Source of the DNA: Xestospongia bergquistia | Lineage: Eukaryota > Porifera > Demospongiae > Haplosclerida > Petrosiidae | Assembly: GCA_963965975.1 (NCBI GenBank) | Contig: OZ014423.1 | Coordinates: forward strand, 5,482,301 to 5,546,300 | Length of the DNA: 64,000 nucleotides | Direction of reading: 5' to 3' | In this document: positions 13,606 through 26,876 of the stretch, in pieces | How positions within the stretch are numbered: position 1 is the stretch's first letter | Layout of the letters: each line of letters begins with the position of its first letter | The notes under the pieces: model-generated | Databases searched by the model: none | The model's input: the letters and a program-made list of their open reading frames with translations, nothing else | What the model was told of the DNA's origin: nothing | Position numbers and translations under genes: made by a program

Positions 13606-16600
13606 TTAAGCAAAAGAAAGTTTTGGGACTATTTCTTCAGCCAGAGCTTCTTCTCCTACTATTGCTAAAGCTACTAGAATGGTCTTCCAGTTGCAAGATG
13701 TAGACGACAATTGTATCCATTTTCTAAACATTTCTTCACAGCAACTTTCACAAGCAGGATTGTCTCTCTTGATAATAGCCAGATCACTGTTTGGAACTCC
13801 AAGCATATGACCTACAGCTTCCCACTTGTCCAAAACCATGGAAAATCGTGCACATATGTAAGGTTTATGTACCTTCTCTATAACTCCAAATGACATGAGG
13901 ACTGGTATGTCAGGCATTCCATAGGTTTTATCAAATTGTTCATATTTTGATGCATATGACACTGTAGAAACAATATTTGTTATATTAGCTATGTAACTTA
14001 ACTTTGTTATGTTATAAACCTTTTGTTGGCAAGAATTTAAAAAATACATTTTCTGTTCTCATTCCATGAAGTGTTACCAATGGTGCACATGGTTGTTCTA
14101 TACTGTCTTCAGATCCATCTGATTTAATATATAACTGAAAATGTTGTAAAGCAGAATCTGGTGTACTCTTATCCACATCAGATTTGTTGATCTTAATAAT
14201 AAAAGTTGTAGTAGGTAAAATATTTCAGATAATCATTATATTATTATACCTGACATGGTGCAATAATATCCACCTTCCAGCTTTTCTCTACTTTGTTATA
14301 TTGAATATAGTTGTCTTCTCCAAATTGAAACTTTTTTGGTTCAATATACTCTATCCAGTCACTATAGACATCTTTAGCTCTCTGTTATATAAGACAGATA
14401 TCAGTAATGTCTATAGTGACCCAATCTTACCTGCTTAAAAGGTCTCAAATCTTTAGTCACTACTATGTTCAGCTCCCATGTATTGGTTTCAATTTCCTTG
14501 TAATAGACCATCCAAACATATCTCAAGTTGTTACTAAACTCAAGGCTGATTGTAATGGCAAAAATACAGAATTTAGGAACTTGAATAAGCACACCATAAT
14601 TTTCTTTGAAGGAGGTAATGGCTTTGTAATCAGCAAATTGAAATTTATAAGGAAGTGAGGGTTCAGGGCAGATAATAAAGCCCAACTCTTTACTATCATT
14701 TTTAGAGAGAAGCTCAGCATGATGCTCAAGGTGAACTTCAATTGGTTCATTAAATTTGGGTGAGATCTGGATCTGAAAAAAGCAGCTTATTGGCTGGCAA
14801 TTAGCAGGAAGGACAAATGGACCTGAGGGGTGGAGCTGAACACCTATCCTGATCTTGTTTGGTTTAGCAAATGGTGGTACAACTATTCCTATTCCATCCC
14901 TTGTCACATTGAACCTCTGCTTTTGATCAGTAGCACAGAAAATCTCTACAATGACTCCTAAAGTATATGAAGTTTGAAAAGCATTTTTTAAAGTTTTGAT
15001 ACTGATTCTAGAGCTATTTGAACATTTATCTATAGAGCTATGTTATCATTAAATAGCCCCTGTTAATTAACTAACTCATACAATAATCATTACCTGGGTC
15101 ATGTAGTATGACTTCAATTTTTTCATTTGCTTCATAGGGAACCAAACAACATTTTGTCAGTATTCTCTTGGAGCCTAAATACATGTTGTGTTTTTTCTTT
15201 TTTGTTTGCTCTTTCTGATCTGTTTCTTCTATAAGCTCTTCTAATGTATAATGTTGTTGACCATCCTGTGGTGTATCGTTATCTGGAACATATATAACCT
15301 CCCTTATTCCAGATTGTACTATAACTTTAGCACAGTCATTACAAGGATATTTAGTGACATAGAGAGTACAATCTTTAACTGGTGGAGTTCCAGTACTGAG
15401 AATAGCATCATACTCAGCATGACAAACTACAAATACAAATTTAAAGATTTGACTGATCTCTAATATATTACAACTTACTGTATGGATCTCCAGCATAATA
15501 GTCCATATCTGTTTCTTCATTAACAGCTCTGTAGTTCATTTGTTCTGGGTATCCACTGTAGCCAATTGAAATCACCTTTTTTTCTTTTGATGCTATACAA
15601 GCTCCTTGCTAGAAGTAAAGAATTGATTGACACAGATATGATAGCATTATTATCTTACTGTGCTCTGAGGTCTTCTTCCATGTCTTCCTTGTTTCTTTTT
15701 AGATAACATTGCAACAGCCATAAAAAATTGTTCCCATGTAAGATAGTCTGGATTTTTTTGTTTTAGTTTCATTCTTTTTGACAAACTTATAGTTGTATTC
15801 TATAATAATATAATTCAATTAATGAGCCCTTTTGTTTTGCATTGAACCTTTTTGTCAGAACAAATGTAAGCAACAGGCTCCTTTGGTACAACATATTTAC
15901 TATTTTAGAAGTAACAAAATTATAATTTTATAAATATAAAACATACATGAGGTTAACTTCTCCTTGGTCAAGCAGCTTAGTGGCACCAGTAATATCTGGC
16001 TTGGCTTCTCTACCTTGCTTTATAAAGCTGCCATATTTGACAGTAGATATACCTGCCTGTATAATAGCATGAGCACAATCTCTGTCAGGTTTTAATGTAA
16101 CATAGATAGTACATCCTTCTAGACTTAGTATAGTTCTGTTTATGATGGCATTGACTACAGCATGAACAACTGTTAGTATAAAATTATTTTAAGAGTAGGC
16201 CGACAAAACTATTAATTTACCATATAACAGCTTTTTGTCATAATCATATCGAGTTTCTTCGAATGGTTTTCCTGATTTACCTGTCCATGGAAATACTTTG
16301 CTATCATCATCTTCATGACCTTTAATATAAGGCATGGAGTTATATCCAATACCTACAACTCTTTTGTCAGAGTTAACTATACAAGCTCCAACCTGTAATA
16401 ACTAATGATCAATGAACAGTTCATTATACTAACTTACTGGTACACTTTGGTCCTTACTCCTGAGAGCAGCCAAACAGGCAATACTCATAAAATATTGATC
16501 CCAGTCATAAATTACATCTGGATCTGGGACAATTTTCTCTATATCTTGTAGTTTTTTTCGAATCTCAATTACTTTACTTCTAACTGTATCATCTTTTGGA

Positions 16601-16715
16601 CTTGATAGTCCTCCAACTAATCCTTTTATCTCATCTCTCTTTTTAGTGAGCTTAGACTGTTTATCTGAAACTTGTATAACAACAAGTTATATTTCTAATG
16701 ATGCCAACCTGCCAT
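13606..16715 (-). CDS. Array gene C: tandem deaminase fused to ZU5-UPA-Death
   Basis: Exons: 16709-16715, 16438-16670, 16221-16392, 15947-16169, 15848-15899, 15659-15799, 15479-15608, 15094-15426, 14431-14957 (ZU5 and start of UPA), 14250-14381, 14020-14191 and 13606-13961 (Death). They sum to 2478 nt (825 aa) with no stop. Domain 1 is degenerate (HAVVNAI, PDRDC). Domain 2 keeps CHAEYDAIL and PCNDC. ZU5 is marked by RDGIGIVVPPFAKPNKIRI. UPA strands follow (VWMVYYKEI, WELNIVVTKDLRPF). The Death fold is marked by LDKWEAVGHMLGVP and WKTILVALAIVGEEALAEEI. ZU5-UPA-Death is the arrangement of UNC5 and PIDD1 tails, where UPA can hold the Death domain closed. The fusion to a nucleotide deaminase suggests a cytosolic signalling enzyme; that role is inferred. 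Confidence 0.87.
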
Positions 16716-19073
16716 TATAGACAGCTTGGTGGCTGTTAACAATGATTTACTATTGCTATCTGTTATTGGTGATGATTCTTGACTATATAAAATAAGAACT
16801 ACTGTTTATTGAAAATGTATGTAGACTACTTTGTCTTGTAAGTGTTTAAGTTACTTAATATAATAACTTAATATAATTGTTATCACTTTTCTGTTATAAT
16901 ACTTCAAACAAATCTCACTTATGTAATAAAGATATTATTTAGTTAATGGAATATTACTCACTTTTAGTGCCTACTAATAACAATTTATGAACAAAAATGT
17001 TTCTTAAATTCTTATAGCTTTACCAATAATGATACTCTTGACTTGTTCTTCTCAGATAATAACTCACTACTCACTATGATTCTAATTTTATAATCACCCC
17101 ACCTATTCCTGACTCGTCATCAATTATGACTGTCATATTATGCTATGAATGTATGTACTTCTACATAATGAATATTTACCTTATTTGGTACTTTATGAGT
17201 AAATGTTTGTCATGTGAATATAGAGTATTACTCTCCTACTATATTATATACATTATTTATGTAATGATAACATAACACATAACATGTTTATTTAGTATAG
17301 TGAGTGTTTTGAATTCAAAATTCAAACTCTGATGTAGTCCATAACTTATAACATCTCTATACTACTGTCATATGGTGTCTATCCCTTATAAGGTATATAT
17401 TTATTTAATCTCCTACAATGGTTATTAAGCTATTGATAGCTAAGTAGATAAGTAAGATTAAAATATTCAGTAAGCACATGCATTTCATTCTTTGATATAG
17501 ACATAGAATACAGTCTGGATCAGACTATCCCTGTCACACCATGCATCTAATATATGGCTAGGACATTCTAAAATATTACTTCACTGGGTTCACATTCTGG
17601 TTGGACTATTTTTTTATATGATAATCTATCAAACATTGCTCACTTTGTGTATTGTTTTGTTAGTTGACTATTGCTATATAACTGAGTGTATGACACACCA
17701 ACAATGTAATCAATACTCACTTGAATATTGTTTACCTTTAATGTTTTTCTATAAGAGTTTATGAATAGATTATTAACTTCTTTTAGCCTACCAATGATAA
17801 TCTTGACTTGTTCTTCTCAGATAATAGTCTCAATAGCTCACTGCTCACTGTGAATCTAACTTTTTAATCACACCACTCTATTCCTGCCTTGTCATCGATT
17901 ATAACTGTCATAATATATAACATTATGAATGTAACTACTGTATCTACACTCCTACAATATGAATAATGATAATAATTACCTTGTTTGGCATTACGTGTGT
18001 AAATGTTTAGCACGTGAATATAACATATTGCTATACTACTGTATTATAAATACAATTAATGTATCAACTACCAATACACTAATGTACACTAATGATAGAG
18101 TACACTTACTGTCAATAACTGTCAGTTTTGAATTCTAATGTTATTTTTATTTAGTATAGTGAAGTTTTGAATTCAAAATTCAAATTCTGATGTAGTCCAT
18201 AACTACATATATTATTAGGTTTAATGATGTATCACAATTACTAGACTATAATAATCTCTATACTGCTGTCATATAATGTGTGCTATATAGGGTATATCTA
18301 TATAATCTCTTACAACAAAGTACAAGTTTTGTGCTATTATATACATCAACTGTTAGTGTACTCATTTTGTCATTAGCAATATCTGACTTAAACATGATTG
18401 CTTAAAAATAAATACTACATAATAATTACATTTACCTGTCAAATACTTGTAGTATAACATTTTATATCCTTACCAATAATGGTCTGTTTCTTTCTTTTGA
18501 AATTTTAACCAAAATAATATAGTTCACTATAGTTTAGTCATCACCTAATCAACTTTTGCCTTCTTATCAATTCTGACTCTACTATTATACTATAGATATA
18601 ACTGATAATAGTTTCCTTGTTTGACATTATTTATATCAACATTAATTTGGCACATGAATATTTTGATAGATTATATAGTATATTGTGTTAACAAAGTACT
18701 TATATTAATATATTAACTTCTGTTCAAATGACATCCTGGAACATCCTAGGATATGCAGGCTACATCCAGGGTCAACCTAGTCTTTTTGGACACCTGGTTT
18801 ATGGCCCCCTCTGTTCTAAATATATTTCAAGGAATCATGTGATATCCACGATATCTCAGGTCATACTAGGATATCTTTTGATTTTTGTACTACATTCTAT
18901 GTATATATATCCAAACTGTCTAATATATCCCATATCCCATAATATCCCTTCGCTGCTTACTTTATAGATAGTAGCTATACATATGGCATTACAAACACAC
19001 ATAATGAACATTCTAAACAACAAACTACACTTTCATATAATACTTAGTAAAATAAACAAGCAAACAATTTAAT
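16716..19073. other. Intergenic spacer C/D with repeat modules and a decayed first exon
   Basis: It holds a TATA-like site (16784-16792), exon-like blocks at about 17020-17135 and 17800-17910 (both with broken frames), a third decayed block near 18475-18600, palindromic GAATTC blocks near 17310 and 18170, and a GATATCC-rich module at 18728-18880. No intact gene is seen. Confidence 0.6.
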
Positions 19074-22000
19074 TTAGTCTTGTCTCTGTGTAAGTTTTGA
19101 GGCTATTTCTCTAGCCAGAGCTTGCTCTCCCACTTTTGATAAAATTACCAGAATGGTCTTCCATGTTAGTGGTGCACATTGTAATTCTATCCATTTACTA
19201 AAGATTTCTTTACAGCAACTTTGATTTTCATCAGTTACATGTTCATTGATAGTAACCAATTCATCCTCTGGTACATTTAGCATATATCCTATGGATTCCC
19301 ACTTGTCAGAAACCTTAAGAAATCAATTAGATAATTTATTGCATATATATATTAGGGATTTGTGTACCTTTGTAACTATAAATGATTCAAGCTCTGACAT
19401 TTTAGGAATTCCATAAGTTTCCATGTTATCAAACTTTTCATATTCTATTGGAAGCACTAATTATCACAGTAATAACAATAGCTACATATTAGTATGTATC
19501 TTCATTGTGATTACAATGAGTTTCATTATATTATGTACCTGTCACAATTATTGGTTTGAATTTAAAAGATTCAATATCTCCTCTCATTTCTTGTAGTTTC
19601 ACATCCATTGGGTCATCTTTTTTAATGTCTAAGTCCACATATAATTGAATATATTGTAAAGAAGAATCAAGTGTACTCTTATCCACTTCAAATTTGTTGA
19701 TCTTAACAAACAAATAAGATAGTCATAGGTACAATAAATAAAATCTTTTCAAATTACTACCTCACAATGTGTAACTTGAATGAACATTTTCATGTCATTT
19801 ACTGCATCATTACTACATTACTACATTATTACTACATTACTACATTACTACATTATTACTACATTTCCTGGTCACATTGCACTTGGAGAGGATTGCTTGA
19901 TTCTCCAAATTGAAATTCTTGTGGCCCACTGTACACTGTCCAGTCACTGTAATCACCTTTAGCTTTCTACCACATAAGACAGATATCATTAATGTCTATA
20001 GCGACCCAGCAACCCAACCTTACCTCTTTAAAAGGTTTTAAATCTTTTGTCACTACTACATGCAGCTCCCATTTATTCTTTCCGATTTCCCTATAATAGA
20101 CCATCCAAACATATCTGAAGTTGTTACTAAACTCAGCCTTTTGCTTCTTCCATACAATACTGAAGATAGATGACCCATCAATATGAATAATACCACATTT
20201 AGATTGAACTGGAAAGGAGGGGTTGTTGGCTTCATCAGCAAACTCAAATCGATAAGGAAGTGATGATTCAATGTTATGGGAGATAATAAACCCTAACTCT
20301 TCACTGTCAACCTCAGAGGAAAGCTTAGCATAATGTTCAAGATGAACCTTAAATTGCTTATCAAATTTGTGTGAGGTCTGGATCTGAAAAAAGCAGCTTA
20401 TTGGTTGACAATTAGTAGGAAGGATGAATGGACATGATGAAAGGCGCTGAATATCTACCCTGGTATTTCTTTGTACAGCTGATGGTGGTATGACTATTTT
20501 TATTCCATCTCTTGGCACATCGAACATCTGCTCCTGATCAGTAGCACAGAACATCTCTACAATGACTCCTATAAGTAAATGAAATTTGAAAAGCAATTTA
20601 ATTTATACAGACTCTATAACTCTCTGCAGTTATTTATAGTGCTATGTTATCATTCTTAACAAGCAGCTGTTGGTAATTAACTAACTCATAAAATAATCAT
20701 TACCTGGGTCATGTAATATCACCTCAATATCATCAAGTGGTCTGTTGAGATAATATAACACACATTGCAGTATTGTTAATGACATACCTTATTTCTTGGA
20801 CCATCATTTTGTCTGAATTTTTACTACTACCTTGATGGCTTAGTCCCTCTTCTTCTCCTTCTCCTTCTTCTACTCTTTCTCTTCCTTCCTCTCCTCCTCC
20901 TTTTTCATCATCTTTTTTCTTTTTTTGAGGGGGATTCTGTACCAAACATTCTGTCAGTATTCTCTTCGACACTAATAAATTCGTCTTATTTTTTTCCTTG
21001 TTTGTTTGCTTTTCCTGATCTATAAGCTTTTCTTGTTGACCATCCTGTGGTATATCATTATCTGGAACATATATAACCTCCTTTATTCCGGATTGTACTA
21101 TGACTTTAGCACAGTCATTACAAGGATATTTAGTAACATAGAGAGTACAGTCTTTAACTGATGGAGTTCCTGTACTGAGAATAGCATCATACTCAGCATG
21201 ACAAACTATATGTACAAATTAAAGATTTAACTGATCTCTAATATATTACGACTTACTGTATGGATCTCCAGCATAATAGTCCATATCTGTTTCTTCATTA
21301 ACAGCTCTGTAGTTGATTTGTTCTGGGTATCCACTGTAACCAATTGAAATCACCTTTTTGTCTTTTGATACTATACAAGCTCCTTGCTAGAAGTAAAGAA
21401 TTAACATAGATATGATAGCATTATTATCTTTTTAACTGTGCTCTGAGGTCTTCTTTCATGTCTTCCTTGTTTCTTTTTAGATAACATTGCTACAGCCATA
21501 AAAAATTGTTCCCATGATAGATAGTCTGGTTTCTTTTCTTTTGGTTTAATTATTTTCATTCTTTTTGACAAGCTTATAGTTGTAATCTATAATAATATAA
21601 TTCAATTGATTGAATCCTTTTGTCTTGAATTGAACCTTTTTGTTGTCTTGATTAGAGTAAATGTGAACAGCAGGTTCCTTTGGTATAACATATTCACTAT
21701 TTTAGTAGAACAAAATTATAATGTTTAAAATATAAACATACATGAGGTTAACTTCTGCAAGATGAAGTAACTCAGTGGCACCAGTAATATCTGGCTTGGC
21801 TTCTCTACCTGGCTTTATAAATCTGCCATATTTGACAGTAGATATACCTGCCTGTATAATAGCATGAGCACAATCTCTGTCAGGTTTTAATGTCACATAG
21901 ATAGTACATCCTTCTAGACTTGGTGTAGTCCTGTTTATGATGGCATTGACTACAGCATGAACAACTGTTAGTATAAAATTATTATAAGAGTACGCCGACA

Positions 22001-22498
22001 AAACTAATTAATTTACCATATAACACATATCGAGTTTCTTTGAGTGGCATTCCTGATTTTCCTGTCCAAGGAAATACTATTCCATCATCGTTATCATGAC
22101 CTTTAATATAAGGCATGGAGTTATATCCAATACCTACAACTCTTTTGTCAGAGTTAACTATACAAGCTCCAACCTGTAATAGCTTATGATCAATGAACAG
22201 TTTATTATACTAACTTAACTGGTACAGTTCGGTCCTTACTCCTGAGAGCAACCAAACAGGCAATACTCATAAAATATTGATCCCAGTCATAAATTACAAC
22301 TGGATCTGGGACAATTTTCTCTATATCTTGTAGTATTCTTCGAATCTCAAATACTTTACTTCTAACTGTATCATCTTTTGGACTCAATAGTCCTCCAAGT
22401 AATTGACTTATCTCTTTTCTCTTTTCATCAAGCTTAGACTGTCTATCTGAAATTTATATAGCACACAAATTAGATTTCTAATGATACCAACCTGCCAT
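19074..22498 (-). CDS. Array gene D: tandem deaminase-ZU5-UPA-Death with a repeat-borne premature stop
   Basis: Exons: 22492-22498, 22220-22446, 22017-22173, 21742-21964, 21636-21696, 21437-21586, 21257-21386, 20788-21205, 20704-20741, 20024-20568, 19761-19966, 19539-19701, 19368-19444 and 19074-19313. Domain 1 is degenerate (HAVVNAI, PDRDC). Domain 2 is canonical ([14 protein letters not shown]), followed by a Lys- then Glu/Gly-rich linker. ZU5 has RDGIKIVIPPSAVQRNTRV. Exon 19761-19966 holds an ATT/ACT repeat that puts TAG at 19859-19861, which ends the protein at about 687 aa inside UPA. The Death exon downstream (WKTILVILSKVGEQALAREI) is still open. Exon 2 uses a shifted acceptor relative to B and C (MADRQ instead of MAVSDRQ). 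It is either a truncated allele or a young pseudogene. Confidence 0.8.
19799..19866 (-). repeat. Trinucleotide/12-mer repeat inside the gene D UPA exon
   Basis: A run of CATTACTA-type units makes this exon 62 bp longer than its counterpart in gene G (144 nt against 206). It introduces in-frame TAG and TAA codons on the minus strand, and 62 is not a multiple of three. Confidence 0.85.
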
Positions 22499-24394
22499 TG
22501 TAGACAGTTTGGTGGCTTTTAGCTGTGATTTACTATTGCTATCTTGTTATTGATGATGATCCTTGACTATATAAAATAAGAACTACTTTTTTTTGAAAAT
22601 GTATGTAAACTACTTTGTCTTATAAGTGTTTAAGTTACTTAATATAATATAATTGTTATCACTTTTCTGTTTTAATACTTCAGACAAATCTCATTTATAT
22701 ATATTATTTAGTTAATGGAATATTACTCACTTTTAGTGCCTCCCAATAACAATCTATGAACCAAAATGTTTCTTAACTTCTTATAGCTTTGCCAATAACA
22801 AAACTCTTGACTTCCTCTTATCAGATAATAACTCACTACTCACTATGATTCTAATTTTATAATCACCCCACCTATTCCTGACTCATCATCAATTATGACT
22901 GTCATATTATACTATGAGTGTAACTATACATGTACTTCTACATAATAACAATAACAATAATATTTACCTTGTTTGGTACTTTGTGAGTAAATGTTTGGCA
23001 TGTAAATATAGACCTAGTATATTATATAGATTATTTATGTAATGATACATAATATGTTTATTTAGTATAGTGAGTGTTTTGAATTCAAAATTCAAGCTCT
23101 GATGTAGACCATAACTTATAACATCTCTATACTGCTGTCATATAGTGTATATCCTATATAAGGCATATATACTTATATAGTCTCCTACAATGGTTATTAA
23201 GCTATTGATAGCTAAGTAGATAAGTAATACTAAAACATTCACCAACTACATGCATTTCATTCTAAAATATTCACCAAGTACATGAATTTCATTCTTTGAT
23301 ATAGACATAGATATAGACATAGAATACAGTCTGGATCAGACTAGCCCTGTCATACCATGCATCTAATATATAGCTAGGACATCCTGAGATATTACTTCAT
23401 GTGGTCCTTACAGAGAGTAGCTATACAAGCAATAATGTTCAAATTTTAATTCCAGACATAAATCACATTCTAGTTGGACTTTTTTATAGGATAGTTAATC
23501 AAGTTGACTATTACTATATGACTGAGTGTATGACACACCAACAATGTAATCAATACTCACTGGAATATTGTTACCTTTAATGTTTACTTATAAGAGTTTA
23601 CAATCAAAATAAAAGATCCTTAACTTCTTACAACTTACCAATGATAACCACCTTGACTTGTTCTTCTCAGACAATAGTCTAAATAGCTCACTACTCACTG
23701 TGAATCTAATTTTATAATCACCCCACTCTACTTCTGCCTCGTCATCAATTATGACTGTTGTAGTACATTACATTATGAATGTAACTATACTATGAATATA
23801 ACGGTTGTGTCTATATTCCTACATTATGAATAATGATTAACATTACCTTGTTTGTGTTGATGTTTGGCACATGAATATATGGTATTACTCTCCTACTGTG
23901 CTGTGAATATGATATATAAACTACCAATACACTAATGTACACTAATGTAGAGTACACTTACTGTCAACAACTGTCAGTTTTGAATTTGATATTTATTTAG
24001 TATAGTAAATATTTTAAATTCAAAATTCCAATTCTGATGTAGTCCATAACTACATATATTATTAGATTTAATGATGTACATGTAGTAGACTATATCTCTA
24101 TACTACTATGTACTATAATATCTCTATACTGCTGTCATATAGTATATATACTATATAGAGTATATCTACTCAATCTTTAACAATAAGTATAGATGTTGTG
24201 TTATTATAAAGTTCAACTGTTAATTAACTTTTCTTTTCATATGATTGCTTGAACAGTAATACTACATAATAATTGTACTGTTATATACTAAATAAGACCA
24301 CCACTGGGACCAATACTTTTGGCTGTAATAAAGAGATGGTCTTGTTACCAAGGTGCCTCTTTAGAGCGACCAGGTATCACCTTTCGTTTCAAAA
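22499..24394. other. Intergenic spacer D/E with repeat modules and a decayed domain 1 exon
   Basis: It holds the TATA-like element at 22568-22576 and exon-like blocks at about 22790-22905 and 23635-23757. The second block has an open frame, with EVEWGDYKIRF, and a good splice donor. A fragment at about 23400-23475 is recognisable as a decayed first-deaminase exon. No complete gene is seen. Confidence 0.55.
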
Positions 24395-26734
24395 TCATTT
24401 TTTTACTTCTTTAAATTGTCTTACTATTTCTTCTTTACTATAATTATTGTATATATGAATTTTAATAAGTTAATGGATACTATACTTTGGGGGAAGATCA
24501 GCAGCCAGTATTCTTTGAAAGATTTGTTTAACTGTAATGTTTGCATCACTTCCTTTTGGATCCACAGTGTTGTTTATTACAGACAACATCCATTCTACTA
24601 CATCTCTTACTGTTTCTTTATTAAGGTCCTTTTTCCTATAAAAGTCGTGTATTTGAATGTTGGTATATTTATAAGTACTATACTTTAGAGAGAAAGCATC
24701 TTCTAGTATTTTTTGAAAAGCTTGTTTAACTGTAATATCTGTTTTAACTGCTTGTGGATCCTCAACATCATTTATTCTAGACATCATGAATTCTATTATA
24801 TCTCTTACTGTTTCTTTATTGAGGTTCTTTTCCCTATAAAAGCCATGTGTTTTATTTAATGTAAATATGTTTATAGGTATTAAGTATACTTTGGGGGGAG
24901 AGCACCTTCTAGTATTTTTTGAAAAGCTTGCTTAACCATGTCAATGTCTGTTTCACCTGGTTCATGATCCACATTAATATTTATTCCAGACATCATCGAT
25001 TCTATTACATCTCTTAGGTTTTGTCCCTATAAAAGTTATGTGATTAAATGTTAATATGTTAAGAGGTAGTATACTTTGGGGGGAGAGCAGCTTCTAGCAT
25101 TTTGTGAAGAGCTTGTTTAACTGTAATGTCTGTTTCACTTGGTACTGAATCTGTATCAAATTTTATTCCAGATTTCATCCATTCTATTACATGTCTTATT
25201 GTAGGGTTCTTTTCCCTGCAACAATTGTGTGTTTAGATGTTAATACATTTATAAGTAGTATACTTTGGGGGTAGAGCAGTAGCTAGTATTCCTCGAGAAG
25301 CTTCATATATTTTACCCTTGTCAGTATGTTGGTTGGTTTCACCTTCTTCAAAATACATAATTTTCTTTATTCCAGTCTGTACTATTACTTTAGCACACAT
25401 GTTACAAGGGTATTTAGTAACATAGAGAGTACACCCTTTGATTGGTGGAGTTCCTTTACTGAGAATAGCATCATATTCAGCATGACACACTAGAATATAA
25501 TTATTATGTACTTATGATTATAAAAATTGCTTACTTACTGTATGGATCTCCTGAATATTGATCTTTCATATTTTCAACTTTTTGAAGAGCTCTATGATCC
25601 ATACTTTCTGGGTATCCACTAAAACCAACTGAGATAACCTGTTTGTCTTTTTCTGATACTACACAGGCACCTTGCTGTTAAAAAATTATTAGTGATATGT
25701 ACACATTTTAAAACTAATGATTACTAACTGTACACTCTGGGCGTCTTTCATGACTTCCTTGTTTCTTAGCAGATAACATTGCTAATGACATAAAGAATTG
25801 CTCCCAGGTAAGGACAAGATGCTTCTCTGGTTCACTAGAGGCAATAACTCTAGCCTTTTTAATTCTTTTTGATAATGAAATCAGAATTTTTCCCTTAACA
25901 GTATGTTCTACTGTTACCTGAGGCTCTCTTGGTGTTTCAAAATGGCTATATTATATATATGATAAAAGTTCTATTATATCAATATATACTAAATAGTGAC
26001 CTGTAGGAAACTTTTCTTAAACAAAGCAGCTCTGCTGCACGCTTTATGTCTCTTTTAAACTTTCTAGTGAACATTCCATATTTAACATGAGATATCCCAG
26101 ATTGTATAATAGCATGAGCACAGTCCTCATCTAGACAATGTGTCAAGTAGATAGTGCATCCTTCTAAGTTTGGTATAGTCCTGTTTGCAATAGCATTGAC
26201 AGCTGCATGGACAACTGTTAGTATAATGATTGTTAATAGAATAATACAATTAATAATTTATTACCATATACATATTTTTTGTCTAAGTGATATATTGATA
26301 TAAGGTAACTTTCAGAACCTTTCCATGGAAAAAGCTGATCATTATTTTTATCTTTTATAAATGGCATAGAATTGTAACCAATTCCTACAATAGTGTTTTC
26401 AGCAGTTACAATACAAGCTCCAACCTATAGTGTTTTAAAAGACATTTTATTTGACTGTATACTAATGAGAATATCTTACTGGAGTCCTAGGATCTTTACT
26501 TCTGAGAGCAGCTAAACAAGCAACATTCATAAAGTATTCATCCCAATCATAAATGACTTGTCCATCAACTAGCTGCATTATCTGTTCTATTTTTGTGTAC
26601 TGCTCATACATGCCTTTTCTGATTTTTTTCCCATTAATTGTGCCATCATCATTAGAAATTATGTGCTTTAATTCATCCATTTGCTCTCCAAGTGTATTTA
26701 GTACCTTTGATGACTGACTTTGTGAAGTATCCAT
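24395..26734 (-). CDS. Array gene E: tandem deaminase protein with four C-terminal 50-residue repeats
   Basis: Exons: 26480-26734, 26265-26424, 26001-26214, 25729-25945, 25539-25674, 25264-25489, 25075-25215, about 24890-25012, 24684-24833, 24486-24635 and 24395-24437 (604 aa). Leader MDTSQSQSS. Domain 1: HAAVNAIAN and LDEDC (degenerate). Domain 2: [35 protein letters not shown] and PCNMC (intact). Four repeat exons follow, with the pattern TDITVKQAFQKILE and ending LPPK or FSLK, homologous to those of gene A. For exon 24890-25012 I chose the AG inside CCTAAG because the earlier AG would cause a frameshift. The last exon ([12 protein letters not shown] then stop) is a shortened form of the tail exon that carries the membrane anchor in F, H, I and M. 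Confidence 0.82.
24486..25215 (-). repeat. Tandem exon array coding 50-residue repeats in gene E
   Basis: Four exon-intron units of about 200 bp, more diverged from one another than those in gene A. All have phase 2 boundaries and start near GGAAAAGAAC on the coding strand. Confidence 0.85.
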
Positions 26735-26810
26735 TATATTTTTCTTGTTTGTTTTAAAGGCATAAGAGAAAAAAATTATAAATACAATAATCAATCAAAA
26801 TATTGCTCAC

Positions 26811-26876
26811 TTTCACATTATCAGAACTTTTGCTGGTTTTTTTTGTACTTTTTGGCTGACTTTGTGGAGTAGCCAT
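26811..26876 (-). other. Possible extra first exon or duplicated exon start upstream of gene E
   Basis: A 22-codon open stretch starts MATPQSQPKSTKKTSKSS and ends at a GTGAGC donor-like site. It begins like the gene A leader (MATPQSQS). It could splice in frame to AAG|AAAAATATAATG just before the main start, or be the relic of a duplicated exon 1. I cannot decide between the two. Confidence 0.35.
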
